The notes below the pieces were generated by a model, which was given only the letters and a program-made list of their open reading frames with translations, was not told the origin of the DNA and made no database searches. DNA of 37,530 nt from Acidobacteriota bacterium (GTDB lineage Bacteria; Acidobacteriota; Aminicenantia; UBA2199): assembly GCA_025456175.1 (NCBI GenBank), contig JALOLC010000002.1, positions 1 to 37,530 on the forward strand, read 5' to 3'. Of the stretch, positions 1 through 8,778 are shown one piece after another. Position 1 is the stretch's first letter. Every line of letters starts with the position of its first letter. Made by a program: the position numbers and the translations under genes.

Positions 1-164
1 GAGGCCTTGAAAATGTAGGGAATGCCGAGCTCGGAAGTGATCTTCTTGGCCTCGACGGCGATCTCGCGGGTCAGCCCCTCGTCCTCGATGACGCAGGGCC
101 CGGCGATGAGGAAGAGCTTGCCGTCGCTGATCTCGAGGTCGTCGACCTTGAAGAACGTCTTCAT
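1..164 (-). CDS. kdsA: 3-deoxy-8-phosphooctulonate synthase KdsA, N-terminal part (runs off left edge)
   Basis: Only the first 54 codons lie in the window; the rest continues past base 1. The protein starts MKTFFKVDDL and carries the family signature IAGPCVIE at about residues 20-27, followed by GIPYIFKAS, which is the usual KdsA N-terminus. KdsA condenses phosphoenolpyruvate with arabinose 5-phosphate to give Kdo 8-phosphate in the cytoplasm, the first committed step to the Kdo of lipopolysaccharide, so the organism is probably diderm. The ATG at 164-162 lies 6 nt after a -10 box and has no Shine-Dalgarno sequence, so the mRNA is probably leaderless. The related DAHP synthases share part of this motif, but the N-terminus fits KdsA better. 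Confidence 0.88.
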   Translation of the reverse strand, partial: MKTFFKVDDLEISDGKLFLIAGPCVIEDEGLTREIAVEAKKITSELGIPYIFKA

Positions 165-170
165 GACAAG

Positions 171-199
171 ATTTTACCAGTATTTGCCGGAAAGGGCAA
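171..199 (-). promoter_or_regulatory. kdsA promoter, leaderless type
   Basis: On the minus strand TTGCCC (199-194), a 17-nt spacer and TAAAAT (176-171) are followed by exactly 6 nt and the kdsA ATG. Transcription would start at or next to the A of the start codon. Confidence 0.65.
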
Positions 200-212
200 G
201 AAATATCGAGGC

Positions 213-318
213 TTAGTGAATAGTGAAAGGTGAAAAGTAAAAAGTGGAGGAGAAAATGCCGGAAAAATAACTTCTCAACTCTTGGTTTTCAACCTTTCAC
301 TTTTTACTTTTCACTTAT
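213..318. repeat. Inverted repeat built from GTGAAAA-like units (element 1)
   Basis: A perfect 17-bp inverted repeat is visible: the left arm at 230-246 reads GTGAAAAGTAAAAAGTG and its complement is at 298-314, with about 51 nt between them. The left arm is preceded by further units of the same kind (GTGAATA, GTGAAAG). The element fills the gap between the kdsA promoter and the mutase remnant that ends at 320. A relative lies at 8434-8530. It could fold into a long AT-rich hairpin in RNA or DNA; its origin is unknown. Confidence 0.75.
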
Positions 319-319
319 T

Positions 320-440
320 TTATATGACGATCTTTTCTTTGTATTCGCCGAAGACGGCGCGCATCTGGTCGGCGATCTCCTGCTGCGTGGAGCACACCTT
401 GACGGCTTTCAGGATCGGCGGCATGAGGTTACCGTTGACG
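320..440 (-). pseudogene. Remnant of a methylmalonyl-CoA mutase 3' end (copy A)
   Basis: The minus strand encodes about 37 residues ending EYKEKIVI and a stop at 322-320. They align end to end with the C-terminus of the intact mutase at 3477-5120. By hand count the DNA is about 82% identical to the real gene end over 113 bp, with 7 amino-acid changes in the last 36 residues. Upstream of codon NGNL the similarity stops abruptly and no mutase sequence follows. It is therefore a cut-off gene end rather than a gene. It is the most diverged of the three copies and may be the oldest. Confidence 0.85.
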
Positions 441-765
441 GTCAAGAAAAGGTCTGTTTTCGAGTTAAAAATGACAGTATTCAGAAGAAAGATGACGGAA
501 TCGTACTTCTCGAAAACACAAAAAGTCACTCAACAGCTGAGTCCTTGACAATGCTTTCAAGGAGCAAGACAATCCAATCAGGTGAGGAGAGAACAGATGG
601 CTTGGTTCAAGTCCTTTGGGAATTCTCGGTTCAGGAATTTGCTTGATGGTGGACATGAAGCCGCAGAATAAGGGCTGCAGCTGCTGGCCGACTCTCTGTT
701 CAGCAAGGTTGCGGCTGGGTATAATCGCCCGGCGGCTATATCCCATATCGGCGAAGGAGAGAAAA
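441..765. other. Intergenic stretch before the lipoprotein gene
   Basis: No convincing gene is visible. A possible promoter for the lipoprotein gene is TATAAT at 720-725, with only a weak -35 (TGTTCA, 697-702) at 17 nt. The stretch is less GC-rich than the surrounding chromosome and belongs to the block inserted between mutase remnants A and B. Confidence 0.4.
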
Positions 766-1869
766 ATGAACAGCTTGAAATTTTCATACAGACTAGTTGG
801 AATGGTAGTGGCGGTCATGCTCATGGCAGGATGCACACCGCCGGCTGACTCAACCGGTGGCAGTCTCTTCAAGCTCGTAAAAGAGGTCCAAGTGACGCCC
901 GCCGGCAACTACCTAAACGCGGACTTCGTCCGCATCGGCTTCGTGCCGGGGAGAGACCGGTTCATCGTAACATTCAACACAATGCTTGCCCAGCCAGAGG
1001 GTGGTTGTTCAAGTGATTCGTTCGATATCGCCCTCGGCCTTTACAGGGAATACGCTTACATCGAATACACATCTGACATGGTGGGGACCGGCAAGTCTGG
1101 AATCATCTCATGCCACGCGACGACAGACACCGGAGGGTGCTTCAACGGGGATGATTTCTATCTCGTGAGCATGGAATTCCACAACAACATTAGTGGATGG
1201 CATCTCGCCAAGTTCAACGCGGTGACTTGGGCGGATTCGGCTGGATATTTCTATCCGCTCAGCGACTCTCGAATGCAGGCAGCCGACCCAACGGTAGCGC
1301 TCGTGAATGGGCAGATAGACATCAGCGGCATTGACGAAGGCAGCGGGGGAACCCACCACAACTTTTTCACGACCGATCTCCAGTTCCTGGACAAGCGGCT
1401 CCTAGTGGACACGCCGCATTCCGGTTTTAGTTCGATGATTGCCCTGGACGGCATCATTCACTTCCTCTCGTCCAGGACCGAGACAGCCAAGGATCCATGG
1501 GGTGTGATCGTGATGCAATACGATCCGAACTGGAGCTACCTTGGGGTGAAGACTCTCAGAGAAAACGCAGCGACGCCACAAGGGCTGGCGTTTGACGGCA
1601 CCCAGTTCTATGTGGCGTATACCGAGAGAACCGCAGGATTTCCATTCGTCGAAAATGTTCATCTTGCCGCGTTCGACAAGAATTGGAGCATCATCGAAGA
1701 TATCGCATTGACGAATTTCACGCAGGAGAATCAGACCAGTTCAATCCACCCATGGGTGGTCTTGAGGGACAAGCGTCTCTATGTTTCATACAGCCAGAAC
1801 TCCCCAGCCGGGGGCATAGAGACCCTGCAGGCGCATGTGAAAGTTTACGAGTTGAGCCCGAATCCGTAG
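766..1869 (+). CDS. Predicted lipoprotein of unknown function
   Basis: The 367-residue protein starts MNSLKFSYRL and has a hydrophobic segment ending in the lipobox LMAGC, with the lipidated Cys at residue 23, so it should be a membrane-anchored periplasmic or surface lipoprotein. I chose the ATG at 766 because AGGAGA at 755-760 is well placed and because the signal peptide starts there; an upstream in-frame start would bury it. The mature part is rich in beta-type segments with recurring aromatic and Gly/Asp turns (for example DGTQFYVAYT, KRLYVSYS), suggestive of a beta-propeller, but I do not recognise the family. The gene stands alone between two mutase 3'-end remnants, points against its neighbours, and has less GC-biased codons than the housekeeping genes, which suggests acquisition by transfer. 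Confidence 0.8.
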   Translation: MNSLKFSYRLVGMVVAVMLMAGCTPPADSTGGSLFKLVKEVQVTPAGNYLNADFVRIGFVPGRDRFIVTFNTMLAQPEGGCSSDSFDIALGLYREYAYIEYTSDMVGTGKSGIISCHATTDTGGCFNGDDFYLVSMEFHNNISGWHLAKFNAVTWADSAGYFYPLSDSRMQAADPTVALVNGQIDISGIDEGSGGTHHNFFTTDLQFLDKRLLVDTPHSGFSSMIALDGIIHFLSSRTETAKDPWGVIVMQYDPNWSYLGVKTLRENAATPQGLAFDGTQFYVAYTERTAGFPFVENVHLAAFDKNWSIIEDIALTNFTQENQTSSIHPWVVLRDKRLYVSYSQNSPAGGIETLQAHVKVYELSPNP

Positions 1870-2025
1870 GAGGAAATCGGGCAGCAGTCGTTGATTTGAC
1901 AACCCTGGGAGAGGGCAATTTTTTTCTTCCCGGACAATTCTTGAACGCGGCCAAGCCGCAGTAGGAATTATTTTCAAACTAAAATTCACGAATGACGAAA
2001 TACGATAGATCGTGACGTATTAATG
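1870..2025. other. Intergenic stretch between lipoprotein gene and mutase remnant B
   Basis: AT-richer sequence with no gene. No clear terminator is visible after the lipoprotein stop; a T-run at about 1919-1926 lies within an irregular, poorly paired sequence. Confidence 0.4.
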
Positions 2026-2145
2026 ACGATCTTTTCCTTGTACTCACCGAAGACGGCGCACATCTGGTCGCAGATCTCCTGCAGGGTGGCATAGGCCTTG
2101 ACCGCCTCCAGGATGGGCGGCAGCAGGTTGGCCTTGCCGGCGGCT
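2026..2145 (-). pseudogene. Remnant of the methylmalonyl-CoA mutase 3' end (copy B)
   Basis: Bases 2026-2138 match the real mutase end at 3484-3596 with only three substitutions in 113 bp by hand count. The match continues a few bases further with a 3-nt deletion (the codon for one residue of AAAVGK is missing). The frame encodes [12 protein letters not shown] through EYKEKIVI but then reads through (NTSRS), so the original stop is lost at the left boundary. No mutase sequence precedes it. It is nearly identical to the living gene end and so was probably copied or displaced recently. Confidence 0.9.
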
Positions 2146-2168
2146 TGCTCGAATCGCGGAAATGGGGA

Positions 2169-2202
2169 CAATCAGTCCCGGTTTTTGACTGCCAATCAGT
2201 CC
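2169..2202. repeat. Short direct repeat CAATCAGTCC at the edge of the DUF4143 block
   Basis: CAATCAGTCC occurs at 2169-2178 and again at 2193-2202, the second copy overlapping the stop codon of the ATPase gene. The first copy is also part of a small hairpin, GGGAC-AATCA-GTCCC. It lies just outside mutase remnant B, near the junction of the inserted block. Confidence 0.5.
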
Positions 2203-3383
2203 TTGGCGGTCAAGACGGCGGGAACTTCGGCCCAATTGCGGGAGCGGATACCTTCATGGTCGGCATGCTCGGAACTCATTGAGATCAAATACGACCTGTT
2301 GTTTTTAAAAATGCTGGCCGTCTTTCTCATCGCCATAAAAAACTCGCGGCGCAGGGTCTTGGCCAGCTTGATTTCCATGAGCTTGAGTTGGCGACCGAAA
2401 TCCAGAACCAGATCGATTTCATTCTGATTGGAGTCGCGATAAAAATAGAGTTCGAACAATCCGCCATGATTGAATTTATGTTTCAGAACTTCAATGACTA
2501 AGAAATTTTCAAAAAAAGCACCGGCGGCAGGGCCAGCCAGCAGGGTTCTGGCATCCGGATACTTAAGAAGAAAAGCGAGCAGCCCGGTATCGGTGAAATA
2601 GAGTTTTGGGCTCTTGATCACGCGTTTGCTCAAATTGCGGAAATAAGGGCGCAGCAGATAAACGATACGCGTAGTCTCCAGGAGCGACAGCCACTTCCCT
2701 GCCGTTGTATGGGAAATGCCGCATTCCTTGGCCACTTCACTTAGTTTCAGGATTCCACCGACACGCGCGGCAAGCAATTCCAAAAAGTTTTGAAAAAGAT
2801 GCAGGTCTTGGACCGAACGGATTTGGCGGATATCTCGTTCCAGGTAAGTTTGCAGATACGAACGGTAAAAATCATTCGTATTTGCTCCATGCACGGCCGG
2901 CTCCGGGAAAAAGCCGTGAAAGAGAAGTTCAAAACAGTCGGATACGGAAACCGCTTTTGCCCTTTCCCCCAGCTCGGCGTAAGAAAATCCCAACAACTCA
3001 TGCAACGCCGCTCTGCCGGCCAGTGACTCGCTGATCCCTGACATCAATGGAAATATCTGGGAACCGGTCAGCAGGAAACGTCCGTTCCGGCCACGATCGC
3101 GGTCAACAGCCATTTTCACATAGGGAAGAAGATCCGGAACATACTGGATCTCATCGATGATCGCCGATTCGCCAAGATTTTCCAAAAATGCCAACGGATC
3201 CGTCTTGGCCAAGTTGCGCTTGAAAGGATCGTCCATCGTGCTGTATTCATGGCGGGGAAAAATTTTTTGCAGCAGGGTGGATTTGCCACTCTGGCGGGGT
3301 CCGGTCAGGACCAGCACTGGAAATTGGGCGGCGGAACGCTGCAACCTGCCTTCAATTTGGCGTGGCACATAGGCTCTTGTCAT
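2196..3383 (-). CDS. AAA-type ATPase with DUF4143 domain
   Basis: The 395-residue protein has an N-terminal P-loop (GPRQSGKST, residues 28-36), a Walker B motif (AIIDEIQ, about residue 75), a sensor-like LLTGSQ stretch, and a C-terminal DUF4143 region ending in an NEIDLVL/LMEIK pattern. That pattern resembles the PD-(D/E)XK nuclease-like core described for this family. Such ATPases are widespread and patchily distributed; their cellular role is not settled. The ATG at 3383 was chosen because the promoter -10 lies 20 nt upstream; an in-frame TTG at 3404 would fall on that -10. The gene sits alone between mutase 3'-end copies B and C and is clearly less GC-rich than its neighbours, consistent with horizontal acquisition. 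Confidence 0.9.
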   Translation of the reverse strand: MTRAYVPRQIEGRLQRSAAQFPVLVLTGPRQSGKSTLLQKIFPRHEYSTMDDPFKRNLAKTDPLAFLENLGESAIIDEIQYVPDLLPYVKMAVDRDRGRNGRFLLTGSQIFPLMSGISESLAGRAALHELLGFSYAELGERAKAVSVSDCFELLFHGFFPEPAVHGANTNDFYRSYLQTYLERDIRQIRSVQDLHLFQNFLELLAARVGGILKLSEVAKECGISHTTAGKWLSLLETTRIVYLLRPYFRNLSKRVIKSPKLYFTDTGLLAFLLKYPDARTLLAGPAAGAFFENFLVIEVLKHKFNHGGLFELYFYRDSNQNEIDLVLDFGRQLKLMEIKLAKTLRREFFMAMRKTASIFKNNRSYLISMSSEHADHEGIRSRNWAEVPAVLTAKD

Positions 3384-3403
3384 ACTTTGATGATAGCACA
3401 ACA

Positions 3404-3441
3404 ATTATGCAAATTGCAACCAGGAAATGCAATTTACATAA
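3404..3441 (-). promoter_or_regulatory. Promoter of the DUF4143 gene with overlapping 14-bp inverted repeat (operator candidate)
   Basis: On the minus strand TTGCAT (3432-3427), a 17-nt spacer and CATAAT (3409-3404) precede the gene. An inverted repeat with arms 3405-3418 and 3428-3441 (one mismatch, 9-nt centre) covers both boxes. A dimeric repressor bound here would block the promoter; which protein that is cannot be seen. The 5' leader would be only about 14 nt without a Shine-Dalgarno sequence. Confidence 0.65.
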
Positions 3442-3476
3442 AATGGGGTCTTGGAAGAATTGCCCCCAACTATTTT

Positions 3477-5120
<1,644 letters not shown>

Positions 5121-5149
5121 GGCTGCAAACCTCTCCCTGATTAATCGTA

Positions 5150-5179
5150 TCTATAGGCCACCCGGACGGTGACGGGCAA
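5150..5179 (-). promoter_or_regulatory. Mutase promoter
   Basis: Minus strand TTGCCC (5179-5174), an 18-nt spacer and TATAGA (5155-5150), about 30 nt upstream of the mutase ATG. Confidence 0.5.
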
Positions 5180-5241
5180 GGAGAATCCCTGCACGCGACG
5201 GCATCGTGTCCATCCGCCGTTCCCGGGTCGGAAAAATCGCG

Positions 5242-5478
5242 TCAGATCCTGGATTTCTTCGAGAACGTTTCCTTGGCGCCTTCGATGAAGCCCTTGGCCT
5301 TCTCGCCGATCTTCTCGACCTCGTCCTTGATCTCGCCGCTGATCTTGCCGGAGAAATCCTTGATCTGCTTGCGCGTCTCTTTCCCGGACTGGGGGGCGAA
5401 CAGCAGCGCCAGGCCGGCCCCGATGGCCGCGCCGGTCAGGAAGCTGAAGAACATCTTGCTACCGGTATTCTCGCTCAT
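5242..5478 (-). CDS. YtxH-family small membrane protein
   Basis: The 78-residue protein has an N-terminal membrane segment (FFSFLTGAAIGAGLALLFAP, about residues 10-29) followed by the typical QSGKETRKQI motif and a charged amphipathic helix rich in Lys and Glu. This is the YtxH pattern, a family linked to general stress and the envelope without a defined biochemical activity. Its ATG directly follows the stop codon of the DUF948 gene with no spacing, so the two are translated from one mRNA. The two proteins together resemble the YtxH/DUF948 pairs found in many bacteria. Confidence 0.85.
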   Translation of the reverse strand: MSENTGSKMFFSFLTGAAIGAGLALLFAPQSGKETRKQIKDFSGKISGEIKDEVEKIGEKAKGFIEGAKETFSKKSRI

Positions 5479-5847
5479 TTATTTACCTCCTTTGATTTTC
5501 TTTACCAGGTTCCAGCCCAGGCGCAGCGCCGGCAGGAAAGCCAGCAGGCCGGCCGAGCGCCGCAGCAGGTTGTGGTTGATGAAATGCAACGTGTCGCCGG
5601 CATTCTCCACCGCTCGCCGCGATTGGGCGAGAACGAGATCGACCTTTTCCAGCCGGTCCTCGGCTACGGCCCCCAGGCGCTTGGCTTCGCGGGCGAGGTC
5701 ACGAACCTCCAGCGAGGTCTTTTCCATGTCGACCAGCAGCGACTTGAATTGCTGGATGGCCGGGACCAGCGTGATGACCAGCAGCAGGAAGCCCAGGGAA
5801 AAAACCAGGGCGACCACAAAAACGACAATCAGGACCGGAGTGCTCAT
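5479..5847 (-). CDS. DUF948-type membrane protein
   Basis: The 122-residue protein begins with one long hydrophobic helix (residues 4-30) and continues with a coiled-coil-like stretch (about residues 35-85). A basic C-terminus, LVKKIKGGK, follows. This layout matches DUF948 proteins, which often precede ytxH. It is probably anchored in the inner membrane with the coil outside the bilayer. It is the first gene of a two-gene operon with its own sigma70-type promoter. Function unknown; assignment rests on layout and neighbour. Confidence 0.75.
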   Translation of the reverse strand: MSTPVLIVVFVVALVFSLGFLLLVITLVPAIQQFKSLLVDMEKTSLEVRDLAREAKRLGAVAEDRLEKVDLVLAQSRRAVENAGDTLHFINHNLLRRSAGLLAFLPALRLGWNLVKKIKGGK

Positions 5848-5865
5848 ATTGATCTCTTATTGATA

Positions 5866-5893
5866 ATTATATGCAAAAGCAGCCGTTTGTCAA
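5866..5893 (-). promoter_or_regulatory. Promoter of the DUF948-ytxH operon
   Basis: Minus strand TTGACA (5893-5888), 16-nt spacer, TATAAT (5871-5866): both boxes match the consensus. An AGAG-type ribosome site precedes the ATG at 5847. Confidence 0.8.
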
Positions 5894-5965
5894 TGCACCG
5901 GCTTTTTTTCCGCTGCCAGGCCGGCGATTGCATCCGGCGAAACGGGCGGGAAAATGATTGCCGGC

Positions 5966-5994
5966 TTTCATGCTTCGCGGTTTTGCTATAGAAT
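5966..5994 (+). promoter_or_regulatory. Dipeptidase promoter, leaderless type
   Basis: TAGAAT (5989-5994) lies exactly 6 nt before the ATG at 6001. The -35 at a 17-nt spacing is poor (TTTCAT, 5966-5971). The overlapping TGCTATAGA (5984-5992) could act as an extended -10. No Shine-Dalgarno is present. Confidence 0.5.
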
Positions 5995-6000
5995 CGGGGC

Positions 6001-7125
6001 ATGAAGAAGAAGCGCAACCTGGATACCGACGGTCCGCCCTTCATTTTCGACGCCCATTGCGACACGGCCAGCGTTCTGGCCGACCGGCCATGGTCGTTCC
6101 GCCGTTCCCCCGCCCACATCGATCGGGACAAGGCGCGGCAGGGCGGACTCGGGGCGCAGGTCTTCGCCGTCTGGGTCGACCCCCTGTTCGCCCCGCAGCG
6201 GGCCCTGAAGCGGGGGCTGGAAGTGCTGCAGGCGCTTGAGGACAAGGTCTTCGCCCCCGCTCTGGCCGCCAAGGTCACCTCGGTGGCCGAGATGGACGAA
6301 GCGGTCAGAGGCGGGCGCCTCGCCGCCTGGATCTTCCTCGAGGGCGGGCACGTCATCGAGAACTCCCTCGAGATTCTCGCCGTGTTCCGCTCCCTGGGCG
6401 TGCGCGGCATGACCCTGACCCACGGCAAGAACACCGACTGGGCCGACTCGGCTACCGATGCTCCCCGCCTGCACGGGTTGAACGCCCTGGGCCGGCGCAT
6501 CGTCGCCCAGATGGAGCAAACAGGGATGGCCATCGACCTATCGCATGTCTCCGATGCCACGGCGCGCGCGGTGCTGCAGGCCGTGGACGTTCCGCTGCTG
6601 GCGTCCCATTCCAACTCCCGGAAGCTGTGCCCCGTGCCGCGCAACCTCCCCGACGACTTGATCCGCGCCATCGCCGGGCGCCATGGTTTTATCGGCGTCA
6701 ATTTCCATCCCGCCTTCATCAGCCGCCGCGTCTACGAGCAGATCGAAGCCAATTTTTTGCGCTATGGCAAGGAGATCAAGGCACGGAGCAGGGGCAGGCT
6801 CGATGACCCCGAGTTTTTGAGCAACATCGAATGGGAATTCTTCAAAAAAGCGGTGGTCGGCAATGACCGGGTCCGCCTGGACCAGCTGCTCGACCACGTC
6901 GTCCACATCGCCGCCAGCGGCGGCATCGACTGCGTCGGCCTGGGCAGCGATTTCGACGGCATCGCCTCCACGCCCATCGACTTGAAGAACGCCGCCGCTT
7001 ACCCCGCCCTGGTGGCGGGGCTGCGCCGGCGGGGCTTGCGGCCGGATGAGGTGCGCAAGGTTTGCGGGCTCAACCTGAGGCGCTTCCTGAGCCGCGTGGA
7101 AAAGGCGGCGCGAGGACGGGCATAA
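6001..7125 (+). CDS. Membrane dipeptidase family (peptidase M19)
   Basis: The 374-residue protein has the M19 metal-site signatures in order: DAHCD (His19, Asp21), the metal-bridging Glu in FLEGGH (about residue 120), DLSHVSD and ASHSN in the middle, and GLGSDFDG near the C-terminus. M19 enzymes are zinc dipeptidases that act on L-Xaa-L/D-Xaa dipeptides. No signal peptide is visible, so this one is probably cytoplasmic and may recycle peptides or cell-wall-derived dipeptides. It heads a three-gene operon: its stop overlaps the patatin start in a TAATG, and patatin overlaps the next gene in the same way. Translation probably starts on a leaderless mRNA. Confidence 0.92.
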   Translation: MKKKRNLDTDGPPFIFDAHCDTASVLADRPWSFRRSPAHIDRDKARQGGLGAQVFAVWVDPLFAPQRALKRGLEVLQALEDKVFAPALAAKVTSVAEMDEAVRGGRLAAWIFLEGGHVIENSLEILAVFRSLGVRGMTLTHGKNTDWADSATDAPRLHGLNALGRRIVAQMEQTGMAIDLSHVSDATARAVLQAVDVPLLASHSNSRKLCPVPRNLPDDLIRAIAGRHGFIGVNFHPAFISRRVYEQIEANFLRYGKEIKARSRGRLDDPEFLSNIEWEFFKKAVVGNDRVRLDQLLDHVVHIAASGGIDCVGLGSDFDGIASTPIDLKNAAAYPALVAGLRRRGLRPDEVRKVCGLNLRRFLSRVEKAARGRA

Positions 7126-8015
7126 TGAAAACCGGCATCGCCCTGGGCGGCGGCGGCGCCAAGGGCCTGGCCCACATCGGCGTGCTCAAGGTCCTGCAGG
7201 AGCACGGCATCGTGCCCGACCTGGTCGCCGGGACGAGCATCGGCGCCCTGGTCGGGGCGCTCTATTGCCTGCGCGGCGACATCCGCGCCGTCGAGGAGTT
7301 CGCCCTGGGTTTCGAAGGGGCCAACCTCACCCCGTACCTGGCGCCCCGTCCCAGCGGCTCGGGCCTGGTCTCGGAAAAACGCATCCGCTCCTTCCTGGAG
7401 AAAACGCTGGGATCCGGGCTCATCGAGGAGCTCGACCGCCCCTTCTTCTGCCCGGCGACCGACATCCGCAGCGGCCGCGAGGTGCTGCTGGATCGGGGCC
7501 CGCTGGCGCTCGCCGTGCGCGCCTCGATCTCGGTGCCCATCATCTTCCGCCCGGTGCGCATTGGCGGCGGCTACCTGGTCGACGGCGGCCTGGTCAACCC
7601 GGTGCCGGTCGACGTGCTGAAGCGCAACGGCGCCGATTTCACCGTCGCCGTCAACATCATCACCCCGCGCTCCCTGCACCCGCGGCGCCATCCCCTGCCC
7701 AGGGGCAAGGAAAAGCTGCTGCTGGCCCGGCTCGACCGCTTCATCAGCCGCAAGCTGCTCAACGGCTCCCAGGACCGGGAGCCCAACCTGGTCGAATCCC
7801 TTCTCTCGACCATCGAGATCATGCAGGAGCGGCTGATCACCGCCCGCTTGGGCAGCGACGCTCCCGATGCCATCATCCACGTCGATACGTCCGATTACAA
7901 GTTTTTCGAGTTTTACCGGCCGGCCGAGCTCATTCGCCGCGGCGAGGCGGCGGCGCGCCTGGCCATCAAGGATGTGCTGCGGCGCAGGCGGGCGGCGCAG
8001 GCCAAGGTTGAATAG
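7125..8015 (+). CDS. Patatin-like phospholipase family protein
   Basis: The 296-residue protein starts MKTGIALGGGGAKG, giving the oxyanion-hole motif GGGGAKG at residues 8-14. The nucleophile elbow GTSIG (Ser38) and the catalytic Asp in VDGGLVNP (Asp153) complete the Ser-Asp dyad of patatin-like hydrolases. The family hydrolyses acyl esters of phospholipids or lysophospholipids; the compact single-domain form resembles the bacterial RssA/YlbK-like group. No signal peptide or membrane helix is visible. I chose the ATG at 7125 because it overlaps the dipeptidase stop and opens directly with the conserved motif. Confidence 0.9.
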   Translation: MKTGIALGGGGAKGLAHIGVLKVLQEHGIVPDLVAGTSIGALVGALYCLRGDIRAVEEFALGFEGANLTPYLAPRPSGSGLVSEKRIRSFLEKTLGSGLIEELDRPFFCPATDIRSGREVLLDRGPLALAVRASISVPIIFRPVRIGGGYLVDGGLVNPVPVDVLKRNGADFTVAVNIITPRSLHPRRHPLPRGKEKLLLARLDRFISRKLLNGSQDREPNLVESLLSTIEIMQERLITARLGSDAPDAIIHVDTSDYKFFEFYRPAELIRRGEAAARLAIKDVLRRRRAAQAKVE

Positions 8016-8446
8016 TGGACGCCTGTAGCTGCGAGAAGTGCATCAGCGCCTGCCGCCGCGACCCCGGCCGCCTGGTGCCGGCCGACCTGAAAAAAATCGC
8101 CGCGTTCCTCAAGCTCGACGGGCGCGATCTCATCCAGCGCCATCTGGTGCTCATCCCGGCCAAGGACAGCCACGTCCGCTTCCTGGCCCCGGCCAAGATC
8201 AAGGCCGCCCGCTTCCTGGCCGCTCCCGGCTCCGTGGTCCCCGATTACTATGCCGCGGAAAAGGGGCGCTGCGTTTTCCTCTCGCCCGAAGGCGCCTGCC
8301 TCATCCACGAGGTCAAGCCCTTCGAGTGCGCCGCCTACATGGGCTGCAAGCACACGTTCCTCGGCCGGCCATACAAAGAGAAAGACGTCGAAACCTTCTT
8401 TATTTCACGCTGGAGAAAAGCCCAGGGCATCATCAGTGAAAAGTGA
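8015..8446 (+). CDS. YkgJ-family cysteine-cluster protein
   Basis: The 143-residue protein has eight or more Cys in the YkgJ pattern: CSCEKC near the N-terminus, then GRCVFLSPEGACLIH and KPFECAAYMGCKH. Such proteins are predicted to hold zinc or iron or an Fe-S centre; their function is not established. It starts with GTG at 8015, overlapping the patatin stop by one base (TAGTG), so the three genes from 6001 are translationally coupled. The last three codons and stop (S-E-K-stop) are formed by the start of the GTGAAAA-type inverted repeat, so the repeat seems to have set the present C-terminus. Confidence 0.85.
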   Translation: MDACSCEKCISACRRDPGRLVPADLKKIAAFLKLDGRDLIQRHLVLIPAKDSHVRFLAPAKIKAARFLAAPGSVVPDYYAAEKGRCVFLSPEGACLIHEVKPFECAAYMGCKHTFLGRPYKEKDVETFFISRWRKAQGIISEK

Positions 8447-8530
8447 ATAGTGAAATGTGAAAGATAACGGCAGTTCAGCAAATCTTTCCTTTGACTTTTC
8501 CTTTCACTTTTTACTTTTAACTTTTCACTG
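8434..8530. repeat. Inverted repeat built from GTGAAAA-like units (element 2)
   Basis: The left arm at about 8434-8465 pairs with the right arm at about 8500-8530 over roughly 32 positions with about five mismatches. The outermost 11 bases, CAGTGAAAAGT, pair perfectly. Unit sequences (GTGAAAA, GTGAATA, GTGAAAT) match element 1 at 213-318. It spans the stop codon of the cysteine-cluster gene and the gap to the convergent thiS, and could act as a transcription stop for either strand. Confidence 0.7.
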
Positions 8531-8562
8531 AGCTCGGGCGGTCCGGCCCGCTCGGGTCTGGA

Positions 8563-8766
8563 TCAGCCCCCCGAGATCAGGTGAATGGCCTCGACGCTGT
8601 CACCGTCGCCGACGAACACGCGGTCGTATTCCTCCTTGCTGACCAGGTGGCCGTTGACCTTGACCACGATCATCGGGAAGGTGAATTTCATCAGTTCCAG
8701 CATCTGGCGGACGCTGAACGTCTCGCCGCTCATGCTGACCTCGCTATTGTTCAGGGTGATCTTCAT
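8563..8766 (-). CDS. thiS: ThiS-like sulfur carrier protein
   Basis: The 67-residue protein has the small beta-grasp pattern and ends in the Gly-Gly tail (HLISGG) that is adenylated and then thiocarboxylated. VKVNGHLVSKEEYD is the typical ThiS middle. It starts 12 nt after the thiF stop and the two form an operon. In thiamine synthesis ThiS-thiocarboxylate donates sulfur to the thiazole ring. No other thiamine genes are nearby, so a role in another sulfur transfer, such as cysteine or thioamide formation, cannot be excluded. Confidence 0.88.
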   Translation of the reverse strand: MKITLNNSEVSMSGETFSVRQMLELMKFTFPMIVVKVNGHLVSKEEYDRVFVGDGDSVEAIHLISGG

Positions 8767-8778
8767 TTGTTTCTCCGC

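Noticed and set aside
213-318. CRISPR-like array in the repeated GTGAAAA sequence
   Set aside because: The units are contiguous and inverted, with no regular spacers of constant length and no cas genes.
230-548. Short open frames over the inverted repeat and remnant A
   Set aside because: They translate repeat units and antisense of the mutase end; no start signals.
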